The position numbers were made by a program, and so were the translations under genes. The notes beneath the pieces were generated by a model that saw only the letters and a program-made list of their open reading frames with translations, had not been told where the DNA came from and searched no databases. From Anthopleura xanthogrammica (taxonomy: Eukaryota > Cnidaria > Anthozoa > Actiniaria > Actiniidae), in the NCBI GenBank assembly GCA_964019055.1, contig OZ025206.1, positions 11,763,486 through 11,827,485 of the forward strand: 64,000 bases of DNA. Reading direction: 5' to 3'. Each line of letters starts with the position of its first letter. Position 1 is the first letter of the stretch. Below, piece by piece: positions 42,385-53,678 of this stretch.

Positions 42385-44253
42385 CAAAACTGCCAGTTTG
42401 GCCTTTTGGAAAGGATACGCTCCCTATTTCGAGTCGAAATTTGGGCAATTTCGGCAAAAAAAAGTCGAAAATAAATGCTAAACATATCTTCACACTGCTT
42501 TCAAGTCGCCATTACTAGCTTTGCAGGCTTTCTTGTCATGTGACCAGCTTGTCGACGTCGTCGATCTTAGCCAATCAAAAGCCACCTGTTGGTCAGATGA
42601 CCTCACTCAACAGGGAGCCCAAACAAAGAAAATGAATGAGTAGAACATTTGTAACAACCACGATGGGACGCCAGTTGGGATGACTTTACTTAAGAAAAAC
42701 TGGTGGTAAGATAAATCCATAATGGGGCAGTTTCCTGTAATGCAAATGAACTAATTGGGTAAATCAATAATGGAGAGTAAAACAACGCACTGTGTGTTTT
42801 TTTCATAATAAAGAAGGTAGTTGCTGAAATTAAATTTCTCGTTATGAATTTTGAATTTCAAAAGTACATTTTTTTATTATTCATTCAATTGACACCTAGA
42901 TGTTATTGGTTTATTAATAAAGAGAGTAAAACAAATTTAATGCAAATGTGACACAGGAATCCCAGTCGCAAGAGATAAATATTTGAAAACAGTATTTTAA
43001 GAGTTTACAGGCGTACTCGAATATTCAGCTTCTGTGTTGGATATCATTCTAAAAGATGCTCTCACGGCTTAGTTTTCATCGATCTTGAATCTATCTTTCT
43101 GTATGATTGGAACCGTACCAAAAGCTCTCCACAGGTAGCCCATGGGACCAATAAATTCGCAGAGTTGTCGCCGAGCAAAGTAGACACCGGCTTCTCAATC
43201 AAGCTGTGTTGCTTGCTTGGGTTTAATTGGCAATATATATAAACTGAGATACACAGTCAGAGTATACATAATTGCGAAAGATTAAGGAGGGACTGTTTTG
43301 AACATAGAAATATAGAAAGTATGAAAGGAAATGGTCCATTTCTCTTCTTTCCGGGTCAACCAGGAGTCCCGCAAGATTGTACCCAACCCACATGAAGATA
43401 TTTGGCGACTAAATAATAAATTAATCGGCGAAAACGTTTGAAAGAAAATCGGCTCACCAAATGACACGGTTTTGATCAAACGGAAGGAAAATACGTTATA
43501 GTTTTGTTGGCGCCGGCGTCTGTGCTTAGTCTTGACTCCAGAGTTCAGTCATGCATGTAGTTCGCTCATCCGGACTGGTGGTGTAGATCGGAACTACCTA
43601 CAAATAGCCTGGGAAATAAAGACAGCTAAATCAGTCTAACGGGGCCGGGGGAAATATGAAATACTAGTAGATGTGGGCGAACATTTTGCAGCCATTTTTC
43701 ACTAAATGAGGACAAGACGAACGCTTACAAACACGTTCACACTGACATGGGGCAGCTGTGGGCGGCATTCCCTTAATGATTTCCTTCCCAAATGAAGAGA
43801 TTTGGGAAAAAATTCATTTCAAGACTTTTCTCATTTCTTAAGTGCATGTTCTGGACCCGACGCGCGATTCCAGACCGATGTACACGGTTTTTTTTTTGGT
43901 TTTTTTTCCGCTTTTCTTTCTTTCCTTATTCCAGTACCGTTTTGTGCGATCACGACCATGGTTTTAAGGACCATGGTTTAAAGGAGAATCGTATCGCGAC
44001 CTTACCTAGGTGTACTAAATAGTAAAAAAGGATATTTTTTTTCATCCGATGAACAAGAATACGGTATATTCTGGTAATATTTGGATAGGACGCAAGGTGG
44101 TCAGAGGTGGTCTGGTAAAGAGACAGAATAAGCGCATGCGCAGCAGGACCATTTATGACATCACAAATACAGGCTAACGAAAAGGGATGGTAATTGGACG
44201 AATACCTATTGGACTGTTTCTTTTTATAACCATAGTAGTAGTTTTTTTACCAG
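42385..44253. promoter_or_regulatory. Shared upstream region of WAC (minus) and PTTG1IP-like (plus)
   Basis: CpG-rich head-to-head interval. Within 200 bases of the WAC start are an inverted-E-box-like GTCATGTGAC (42535-42544) and a CCAAT box (CCAATC, 42571-42576). No TATA box was recognised. The unlocated first exon of the PTTG1IP-like gene is expected somewhere in 42600-44200. The rest of the interval is unremarkable apart from a T-rich run near 43888-43910. Confidence 0.4.
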
Positions 44254-45491
44254 ACTTATCGTCCAGCGAGCCTTCAGCCTTGTCAGAGTTCCAAGACCTG
44301 TGAAAGCTGCTTGCATGACGTGTCTTGCTTTTGGTGTGACTCAAACTTAACTTGCCAGCCATACGTAGAAAAAGTTTACGCACAATGTTCTGTGAGGAAG
44401 TGGAAAACGTGTTCTGAAATGCAATACCCTACTGCCTTCCTCATAATGTCTGGCGTGGTGTTTGCTGTTTTTATTGTTGGAGGTCGGTAATGTTTCATGA
44501 TGTAATTACTTTTAACTACATAATCCCTTTTGGAAAAGGAAGTTTTTGTTTTGTACTTTGGTTGCGACATGTTATGGACCTTTTTTGATGCATCACAACA
44601 GCTATGTTGGATTAAACAATAGAATCAGCCCACTTCCGAGATATGCATCGCTTGCGCACGAAGATTTCAGTACGAGACTCCGTGCTAAATTAAATTAATT
44701 CTTTTCTCCTGAACCTTTGTGTGACAAGCGAAGCATATGCTGAAATTGGGTTACTTTCCCGTAAACCCTCGCATTCAAACACTTAAAGCAAGGATTTCAT
44801 TTCCATGGGCATAAAATTGGCTGCCGCGTTATTGAATTCCCGGCCATATCATGTCTACTGAACAGTTATCGCGCATCAAGACAGTATATATGCATGAAGC
44901 ATGGAGCTTGCTTGCCACGAGAGAATGAAGCACTCCCTTGCGCGCATAGAGAGCTTGAGCTAGCGATTTGACATTTTTTCCTGCTCCACGTAAACCCGTT
45001 TCTCCCGCGCACCAAGGATGCGCGCTTGGGGTTTGATTTATGACTGACTTACAAATCATCTTTAAATGATAGCAAATTATCCCAATTAAAATTATTATCA
45101 TGAGAGCTTTGAATAATCAAAGGCAGCATGAACGTATTGAATGAACGGAACTGCATCCGTCGTTTCCGTCGGAACAGAAATTTGATGGAGCTTCAACATT
45201 ATGACTTAAAGTTATTTGCAACAACTATATAATTTTCGATACAAAAGAATGCAGTGCTTAGAACGTTTAAATGTCATATTTTAAAATGTTTTTTTTTTCC
45301 CTTTCTTTCCAGTATCAGTCCTGTGCGTGAAATATCAGTTATGGCGAACATTAGCGCTGTCAAAGGAGGACGAGCAAGAAACAGAAAGTGAAAAGCGGCG
45401 AAACAGAAGAATCAAACACAAGAAATCTTTAAAAGAAAAAAGCGCCATCTTGAAAGAAAAATACAACCTAGGGCGCAAAAGCCCTGCTTAA
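44254..45491 (+). CDS. PTTG1IP: PTTG1IP-like PSI-domain membrane protein (5' exon missing)
   Basis: Two exons recognised: 44254-44482 and 45313-45491, joined in phase 1, giving 135 residues to the TAA at 45489-45491. The luminal PSI-type domain has the Cys pattern CQSSKTCESCLHDVSCFWCD and then TCQPYVEKVYAQCSVRKWKTC. A transmembrane helix follows (FLIMSGVVFAVFIVG VSVL), then a highly charged cytoplasmic tail (KRRNRRIKHKK ... ILKEKYNL) like the RHDEIRKKYGL tail of human PTTG1IP (180 aa). In vertebrates the protein binds securin and is a sorting/endocytic membrane glycoprotein. The donor used is G|GTCGGT; the nearby GTAATG would break the frame. The signal-peptide exon was not found. The 3' end faces LARP7. 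Confidence 0.8.
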
Positions 45492-46237
45492 AGAATACAT
45501 GCTTCTTACAAATCAAATTTGACTAAAGAATTAACTCATTAAAAACTTATGAGGCTTGTTGAGAATATACGTACAAAACAGAGTAAAACTTTAATCTGGG
45601 TAATATGAAGGTATTTTTTTAAGGTGTGTTATTCTGCAAAGTCGAGGAAATATCTCGGGTAAAACTAAGTGGCTTTTAAAATCGTCCAAACTCAGGGAAA
45701 TTTGAGGCAGTAATCTTACAGATTTGCTGTGCTCTAATTAGTTTGTAATCAGAGCTGTTATATTTAAAATAAATTGAGATAAGGAAGTCCAGGTTTCTCA
45801 GCATGAAAGAGTTGAAACCCTATGGTCCAACTTTGTTTGAGCGCAAAGCTCTTTTCCATACTTAACCATGTGTCATTCTCTTGAGTATTATTTCCTTTTT
45901 AGGGTATACCTTATTACATGAAATCTTTCTCGACACCTTAATTTCGCGGATTTTCGCGATTTTTTCGAAATTGTAAAATTAACGTGTCGAGAAAGTTTCA
46001 TGTAATAAGGTATGCGATGCAATTTCGACAGAAAAAAATCGCATGCTCAAACTTGGGAATGATAAAAATGCTGAAACCTTACGAATCCATTAGGTCTTTT
46101 ATCAAACGGCAAACTGTTCCAGCCTTGGAGGATTCACCTCTGTACAATTTGTGACTAATGATGCCATAATGGATGGTCAGGCGGCTTCCTGGCCATGGAT
46201 GCAAAGACTTCATGTTAGCTATAAAACCAAACTAGCT
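45492..46237. other. Convergent 3' interval between PTTG1IP-like gene and LARP7
   Basis: Contains the PTTG1IP-like 3' UTR, a family A fragment (about 45840-45900) and a hairpin at 45902-46014. That hairpin's arms read ATACCTTATTACATGAAA and TTTCATGTAATAAGGTAT, with CTTTCTCGACAC / GTGTCGAGAAAG further in. No gene. Confidence 0.6.
45768..45773 (+). terminator. PTTG1IP: Candidate polyadenylation signal for the PTTG1IP-like gene
   Basis: AATAAA about 280 bases after the stop codon, in the AT-rich context TTTAAAATAAATTGAG. Confidence 0.45.
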
Positions 46238-49200
46238 TTAATCATCATCAAATCTGATGTGTGTTACTTGCTGGTGGGCTTGAAAGGCATCTGCTTTTTT
46301 TGCAACCTGAAAATGTAATTAGTCACTTTATGGTCAAGCAGTTTTATAATTACCATTATCGCTCAACTCAAGCATATTCCGCAAATTTTGAATGTTTTAT
46401 CCAACTACAAATAACTGTGCACAAAAACGGCTTGAAGATGCGCAATGCAGAAAACTTGCTTATTAAGAGATTCAAAAGAAAGAATCCATTTTACCTTTTC
46501 GGTTCCTCGTTTTTTCTCTCTCTTTGCCTGAAATCTTGCTACTCTGTCGGCGTTGATCTTTTTCCAGTAATCGCGTTCTTCTTTTCCTGATAGTCCGGGG
46601 GAAAATGATGTTAGAGACCCACAAATAACAACGTATTTTAAAGCTATTTTCCACTAGATTTAACCAACCTGTAAGTTTAACAAGGTGAAGTCCAGAAGAA
46701 GAGTCGTCAGACAACCCGTCAAGAACAGAAGTACAGTTATCTGCTGTATGGAAGCGCACGTATCCCTGCAATAATCCAGAAAATCACGTATAAACATGTA
46801 CAGTACCGATACAACAAATGAGAGAAATTTCAGATTGATGGCAAACAAATATACCTCTTTAGCTTGGGTGTTTGCCGGTTTTGCCCATTTCAGACCATGT
46901 GTCATTCATTTGAGAAAAGGATTCTTTGTTTCATTTGCGTCGAACCAAAAAAATGTCACTCAAGGGAATGACAAGTGGTCTCAACTGGCAAAACATTACG
47001 CCCATGCTGAAGAGGTCTTACATCCCATTCATTTTTGTGTTTAAAGGCATTACTTACCTCTCCACTTCCGTCTGCAAGGTCAATATAAGCAACTGGAGCG
47101 TGCGCTGTCAATTTATCCTAAAATAAAACCGATGGTCATTAGTTTGAATGTCACCCTAGTCTCGGGTTTGATTCCTATACTCATCATCACACGTGCAGTA
47201 GAGTTTGTTAGGTATCTCCTTTGATCCAAGGGTTTTTCTCCGGGCTCTCTAGTTTTCCTCCCTCCGCAAAACCCAACATGCTAAATTCCAATTCGATCTG
47301 TGAGTTAGTCGTGCCCTGACTTTGATCAGCAAAGACGATGTACTTACACGAATATCTTTTTTCTGTAGTTCTGTATCCGAACTTTTAAAATGAAGTACAA
47401 CTCCAGATGTGAAAGGCAGTTCCTCTGGTGCGCCTTTCGCGGTCTCTTTATTAGTTTCTTTACCCTTGGTTTCCTTCTTTCCTTGATGCGACGTCTGGTC
47501 TTTGTTATGGTCGACTTCACTCTCGTGACATTCTTGAAGCTGCTTTTTCAATTCCTGCATTGATTGCCGCTGGAGTTGTTTGTATTCTTCCTTCAGTCGT
47601 AACCATTCCAACCTAGAAATTCAGTTATATCAACTAAAGCCTGTACCAAAAGCGGCATGCAGAAAAACCGAAGATGAAGCAGGGAGAAGAACACTAGATC
47701 TTCAATAGAAGTTCTGTTTTAAAAAATTGACACCGCGCACAACACTTCGTTTGTGTTTTTTTTTTTTTGCCTCAGTATAAGAGAATGGAAAGCGCCCTAG
47801 TGCGCACTAGTTTCATACATGTACAGGTCTTATTTTATAATTAATATTTTTATATGTTTTTTTCTTTTTCTCTTTTTTTTGGGTGCAACCATGTTCAGTA
47901 AACTTGATGTTATAATATATACAGAGTTTTCCTTATTTCGATTAAGTTGCAAAATTGCTGTTGTCGTAGTTCATTGAGCAGGCTGATTTCGTGTGTCTGA
48001 TGACTATTAAAACTTCATGCTAAAGGCGTACCATGACTTGACCATGAACGCATGCATTCTGATTGGATAAACAGAGATTTTGCGCGAAGTCAGATTGATT
48101 AGCATCATATAAAATTAAAATTGAAGAAAAAGAACTTAGAGAATCAGTAAGTTGAGGACAGTGGGAAAATTAGTACGTTACGTGTCAGTTTCATCTAAAT
48201 TGAAAATACTCACTTGGAAATGACTCTTAAGATTGGTAACTTTGACTCCTTTTTTTCGGCCTTCGCTTTTCGCTTCCTCTTTTTCTTCTTCTTTTTGCTA
48301 TGCTCTTCATCTGTGTCCTCGGCGTTGGAATCAGATTCAGAACTTCTGGTTCTTTTACTCGGTCGTTCTTCCTCCGACTCTTCAGCAGCTTTGTCTTTAT
48401 TTTGAACATCTTCATTTTCCCAATGTACAGCCTTATCACTCCTCTTCCTCTTTTTTGTCCCTTTGCCCCCTTCTAAGCTATCGTCTCCTTGCCTCGTTGC
48501 CTCTACCTTCGGCTGAGATCCAGCCGTTTCTTTCTGTTGTTCTTTCTTTAATTGCAATGTTTCAATCCGAGAAGCGCTATCATGAGAATCTACAGATGAT
48601 TCACTGATGGTCCGCCGCCTTTTGCGCTCTGTTTTGTTAGTTTGTTTATCATCAGCATCAGACTCGCTTTGCGACCGTTTGCGTCGCTTTGGTTTAAGTT
48701 GCTCTTCGTTCTGCTCATTTTCGTTTTCTCCCTTTTCTTTTTTAAACGTCTGATATATATAGAAAATGAAAAAATTAGTTTATAGCACCTAAGAATCGTT
48801 CTTCTTCATTCTTCATTCTCGCTTGATAAGAATGTAACGTATGGGTAGTGAAGAAAACATGTATCATTACACCTCCTTCCCAGACTTCAATGCATCCCAG
48901 GAATCACTCTCTTTGTCTAATTCAAAATGCTGGATGACTTAAACAAACAGTTCAAATGCAAATTTGGCCAAACATGTTGGTGTCAGCGCTCTGAAAAATT
49001 GTAGAGCCATCCCTACCATCCATCAAGTATTTCCCCAAGACACATCAACGACTCACTTGAACAGCTGTGTCTGCTTCTTTTGGTGTTTCAAACTCTATAA
49101 AGGCAAACCCCTTGATGTCTCCAGTATGTTTGAACCGTGGCAAGCTGCAAAGTATAGCAAACAAAGCAACAGAGTTGAACACCTTCAACATATATGGAAC

Positions 49201-51326
49201 TGGATCACTTTTGTAACTAACAATGTCATGTACAGTCCAGATGCTTTCCCTGCATTGACTGCTCTACTTCCTTTGGTTACCTGTCCTGTCCATGACAAGT
49301 ACAGGCAACCCAAAGAAGTGGAGCAGCCAAAGGAGGTATAAGGGTCTGGATTATGAGACGAAAGGGCTATTTGACACATAGCCCGAGAGAAATGAAGGTC
49401 TAATTTTTCATTGCAAAACAAATAGTTGGGCAGTAAAAGAAAGTAAATTAAACATGATGGACAAAATCTTTGACATTTTGGCAACACCATCTTTATTCTT
49501 TATGTCACTTATAGACATGCCACAGGAATATTAAGGAAACTAGTCTTGCACCACTTACACAAACTTGTCAGATTGGCTCAAACACTTGAACAGTGACATA
49601 GAGCAGGAACACACATATCAAAAGGTGTCGAGCTGAATACAAAGATTACTTTTAAACATTCTAATAATATACAAATCCACAAAAATTCCTTTGTATAGGA
49701 TGCAAGAATACCAAGGTAGCTTGCTTGGGCTTCCTGTGTAAATAATGGTTCAAATACTATGTAGTACTCACCTAACATAAGAGACTTTACCAAACTGTGA
49801 AAAAACTTTCCTAAGCCAGTCGTGATCTGCATGTGGGGGTAATTTCTCCTAATAAATCAAAACAGATAATGAATACAAACCAGAACTAGATCCATGCAGT
49901 GTTTACAAGGACAAAATACTGGTATGGCAATGATGTTTTTGCAAAAAATGCAGCATAGAGTATAGTGTAGTTCAGTGGTAAGGGAGGGAGTGGTTCATGG
50001 GGTGCAAGGCCACTCCCTTTTTGAGGTTCAAATTTAACCAGCTTAGTGAACAATTTTGGATAGGATGGAGTCTGCCCTTGCAAAGACATTGGTTACATCT
50101 TATACGCTGCCTTTTTTCTCCCCTTCATTCTATTCTAACATCTCTTTTCATTTATATTTCCTACTTAGCTCTTAAATATTTCTAAAATAGCCAGGGATTA
50201 TAAAATCAATACCAAAAATGTGACAATTACCACATAGACTGTTTCAGCATCAACATTCCTTGCTTCTGGTAGGGGTGTTGATCTTTTTACCATACTATCA
50301 TCATCATTCAACTGCAAGACAGCATCAGTAGTGAGGATGAAGTTCCTTAGAACAAGATCACATCCAACAAGACAACTAACTAGTAATAGCATTAGTATGA
50401 AAGGGTATATAGCTTGAGTTACTCTAATGTGTAGCATGGATGGCGTAGCGGTGAGAGTGCTTCCCCTCTCACCAAAGCGATCCAAGTTCGAGCCCCCTGG
50501 GCTCGGTGTTGTACGTGAGTAGAGTTGTTTGTTGGTTCGCTCCTGTGCTTCGAGGGTTTTTCTGGGTTCTCTGGTTTTTCCTCCCTCAAAAATCAACTTC
50601 TAAATTCCAATTGGAATGCAGTGGAGGAAGAGCCACTCAGTGCAGTGGATTCCACTGTTAATTCTCATTTATTTTTATTTAATTTTAATTTTGTAACCTG
50701 TAATAAACTTGAAGATTTGATGGCTTTTATCACCAAAGAAATATCCTTTGTCAGTTGTTTCATTCGGTTGAAATCTGCTAGTGTCTTCACACTAACATCT
50801 GAAAGAGAATAAAAGATAGCCATGGGTTATGCCTCATATTTTCAAATGCAAACATTTTAAAATTAAGATATTCAATCTACACTTACATCCATCTGGATTC
50901 TTGGAAGTTGCTTGTTTTAGGAACCTGTCCTTTTGTAAGTTGGAATCACTGAAGTAGAATTCAATCTGAACAATAAAAATAATATCTCTATTTAAGTTTT
51001 GCAAAGATTTTGCACTTATTAGAGAGTCAGCATCACTCATACACACATGCTATACACCTTTTGCATTTAAAATCCCAATGTCTTGAAATTTTGTCACTAC
51101 CCTAAAATAACCTCTGGGATTATCAAAGTCGCAGGCAAAAATCGCAGCTTTCAACAGCATTCTTCACATAATTCCGTGCATTTGCTAACTCAATAGCTAC
51201 CTGATCCTTGAGCTGTGATTCTATTTTCTTCGTTCTCTTCTTATGCCTTTTCTTACTCTGGGAGTTTTCAGTATCTTTCTCTTCCTGACAGCTCTGTCGT
51301 TTGTCATGTTTGGTCCCACTACCCAT
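46238..51326 (-). CDS. LARP7: LARP7, 7SK snRNP La-related protein (12 exons)
   Basis: Exons: 51201-51326, 50887-50965, 50698-50798, 50231-50311, 49772-49848, 49057-49144, 48214-48749, 47348-47612, 47058-47117, 46669-46765, 46495-46586, 46238-46306; 1671 bases, about 556 aa (human 582). The La motif (about 30-105) has IEFYFSDSNLQKDRFLKQ. RRM1 (about 124-190) has RNP2 TVYVEKL and RNP1 KGFAFIEF. A long Lys/Glu/Ser-rich linker (exon 48214-48749) follows. The C-terminal xRRM (about 420-530) has the RNP3-like AYIDLADGSGEGYVRF. REKKRGTEK and the terminal HIRFDDD match human REKKRGTEK and HIRFSEYD. LARP7 binds and stabilises 7SK RNA, restraining P-TEFb. The start is the first ATG in frame (51326). 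Confidence 0.94.
46851..47020. mobile_element. Family A foldback element, copy in LARP7 intron
   Basis: Tips TACCTCTTTAGCTTGGGTG and CATGCTGAAGAGGTCTTA. Inner arms CAGACCATGTGTCATTC and GAATGACAAGTGGTCTC. It lies between LARP7 exons 9 and 10, about 40 bases from exon 9. Confidence 0.7.
47150..47335 (+). mobile_element. SINE, partial, in LARP7 intron
   Basis: B-box-like GGGTTTGATTCCTATAC, then the shared core AAGGGTTTTTCTCCGGGCTC, GTTTTCCTCCCTCCGC and AATTCCAATTCGATCTGTGA. Same family as 60331-60580. It ends about 10 bases before LARP7 exon 8. Confidence 0.65.
50432..50690 (+). mobile_element. tRNA-derived SINE in LARP7 intron
   Basis: Head resembles a tRNA: A-box-like ATGGCGTAGCGGTGAGAGTG and B-box-like AAGTTCGAGCCCC about 50 bases later, followed by GGGCTCGGTG. 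The tail has the family core TTCGAGGGTTTTTCTGGGTT, CTGGTTTTTCCTCCCTC and AATTCCAATT. It is opposite in strand to LARP7 and lies directly next to exon 3 (50698-50798). Confidence 0.75.
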
Positions 51327-51850
51327 GTTCTCTGGGATCACTTGAATTATAAATTACTAATCCAACACGATAAAAAACGTCAACTTCAATGATTCAACCG
51401 CTCAATTATCATCTATGATAGCTGGAAAAAATACAGCGACGTTCGAAATACGTAAACTTGACAAACATCATCAAAAACAACGTGCAAAAAACAGAACATT
51501 TAATCATCAGTAACCAGGCCAGCAAAATATCCAGACAGCTGAGTAACCAAGCCGTCCAAATTCCCTTAAACTAAAACAGCTCTTTTTGCAAAAACTTTTT
51601 AAATTTTAACAAACATCTAAGTTCTTAAATAAACTTAAAGCAAAATTATAATGTAAATGTTTTAGAATTAATGTTTTTAGTATTTTTGATTTTCGATTCA
51701 TTAAAGAGATATTCCACTTCCGGTGTCGAATGTCTGATCACGTGATTACTGGGTCGTTCTAATAGAGCACTCGAGGTACTTGGATCGAACAGCAGCTAAA
51801 CGACTTATTTTCTACAAAGATTTTAGGTTATTATTTTTCTCCTATTCAGA
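51327..51850. promoter_or_regulatory. Bidirectional promoter region of LARP7 and RAB11
   Basis: 524 bases between two divergent ATGs. 51330-51700 is AT-rich. 51710-51850 contains an ETS-type site CACTTCCGGT (51715-51724) and a palindromic E-box CACGTG inside TGATCACGTGATTA (51739-51744). Both are typical of TATA-less housekeeping promoters and sit 100-140 bases upstream of the RAB11 start. No TATA box was seen. Whether one element set drives both genes is inference. Confidence 0.5.
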
Positions 51851-53678
51851 ATGGCAGGAGGAAGGTACGACCATTACGACTACCTCTACAAGATAGTGCT
51901 CATTGGCGACTCTGGTGTAGGAAAGTCGTCTCTTTTATCGCGTTTTACGAGGAATGAGTTCGACTTAGAGTCCAAGTCCACCATAGGTGTGGAATTTGCG
52001 ACTCGGAGCATCACGGTTGATGGAAAAGTTATAAAAGCTCAGGTTAGTGTGGCTAATTTAACTGACGTCTAGGAGAAAACCACAGGTCGGTTATTCCACC
52101 AGCTTTTCCACCTTTATTATTGTGGTATTTTATCGTAATTTTTGTGGCTTCCTGTGATGGAATTTTTTGCCCTTCGCGTCGTGAACTTAGCTTATGTGTC
52201 ATTAAGTTGATGTGATTAGATTATTCGTGTTCAACGGACCTGAAACTGTAATATTTCCTCCTTTCCTGTGTATTTTAAAGACACTTCTGCTGTCTTGGTA
52301 AGACAGCTAGAGTTAAGAAGACTCTTTTTTTCAAGGAGTTTGTTTACCAAACGCTTAAAGAAGGAGAAACAGTCTTAAAAGTTTTACGTGACTTGGTAGT
52401 CGACAACGATGTCGTGTCCAAAAACAATGGCAAACCTTTTGTGTTTTAACTTGTTTTATGAGTTCTTTTCTGTTTTAACAAGTAGTTTAAGTACTACTTT
52501 TTACAATGACAAGCAAAAGACCACGCAAGGAAAAGAAATAACTTTGTAGGCGAATATTCATTTGTTTGAAATACAAACATAACGATTACCTAAGCTTGTA
52601 TAAACTTATATTTTGAAGTTTTTCTGGTTGACAGTATTTTGAAATGATAATTAAGTTATTAGAACTTTTGAAATATTTACATTGATTTTGTGCAAAGAGA
52701 GCGTTAAGGTGCTGTTATTTCTCAATAAACGTTGATCGTTTGAATAAAATGGAATTTGCTGAGGTGTTTAACAGAAAAATCTAAAATATATTCTTAGCTT
52801 TGGTTCAACATACCAAGTGGATCTACTTATCATAAGATTGTTTGATGTCGAACATTACTTCCTTACTTGATGTCGAACATCACTTCCTTACTTGACTCTA
52901 CTCGGCAATCACATAAGGCCTGAAAAGAATAATACTCAAGGGAAAAGAAAGTGAGATCAGTGTAAAATAGAGCAGATTTTGTACATGTATGACTGTGAAA
53001 AGCTCACAGCATGAATACGGTTGCTACAAAAAGTTAGCCAACCAAAATTATAGGAAGCGTCATGGTTGTAGCAAGGCATGCCAATGCACTGAACTTGTCA
53101 CTGACTTACAAGATCTGCTCTATTTTGTCTATAGTAAAATGGTTTTTACATCTTTGGTATTTCTATTTAGAAATAATATTTTGCTTACCGATATCTGTTT
53201 CTTGTAGGTTTGGGACACTGCTGGTCAAGAAAGATATCGTGCTATCACAAGTGCGTACTACAGGGGTGCTGTTGGTGCCGTACTTGTTTATGATTTAACA
53301 AAGCCAAAAACCTTTCAAGATGTCGAAAGGTGGTTAATGGAAGTTAGAGAACACGCCGACCAATCAATAGTTGTCATGTTGGTTGGCAATAAATGTGATT
53401 TGAAACATTTGAGGGCAATTGTAACAGAAGATGCAAAAAAGTATGCTGAAGAAAATAGTCTTTCTTTTATCGAAGCCTCTGCATTGGATGCAACTAATGT
53501 TGAAGAAGCATTCCAGCAAACAATCTCGAAAGTCCATCATGTTCAATTAGCTAAGATGAAAAAGGAGCTTGACCAGAAAGGACCTGACGACAAAGGAACT
53601 GCCAATCGCTCGGCACAGAATAATCAAATTAATTTGGATCAAAATTCTTCTTCCAAGAACTGCTGCATAATCTTGTAG
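51851..53678 (+). CDS. RAB11: RAB11-family small GTPase (2 exons)
   Basis: Exons 51851-52042 and 53208-53678; 220 aa. G1 is GDSGVGKSS (19-27), switch I is [14 protein letters not shown] with T44, G3 is [19 protein letters not shown] with Q71, G4 is NKCD (125-128) and G5 is EASALD (153-158). The [18 protein letters not shown] start, the RFTRNEF switch region and [13 protein letters not shown] are RAB11-specific. Q71 argues against RAB25, which has Leu there. The C-terminus is NCCIIL, a dicysteine prenylation motif. RAB11 controls recycling-endosome and exocytic traffic. The hypervariable tail ([14 protein letters not shown]) is unlike vertebrate RAB11A/B, so the paralogue cannot be assigned. 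The intron of 1165 bases falls after KAQ, just before the WDTAGQ motif. Confidence 0.94.

Noticed and set aside
43792..44022. Candidate first exon of the PTTG1IP-like gene (MKRFGKKFISRLF...)
   Set aside because: Its hydrophobic part comes from a T-run, it is not an N-terminal signal-peptide shape, and its donor at the end (AG|GTGTAC) does not give the required phase 0.
50432..50520. Functional tRNA gene
   Set aside because: A and B boxes are recognisable but the acceptor stem and anticodon arm do not pair, and the SINE core follows directly.
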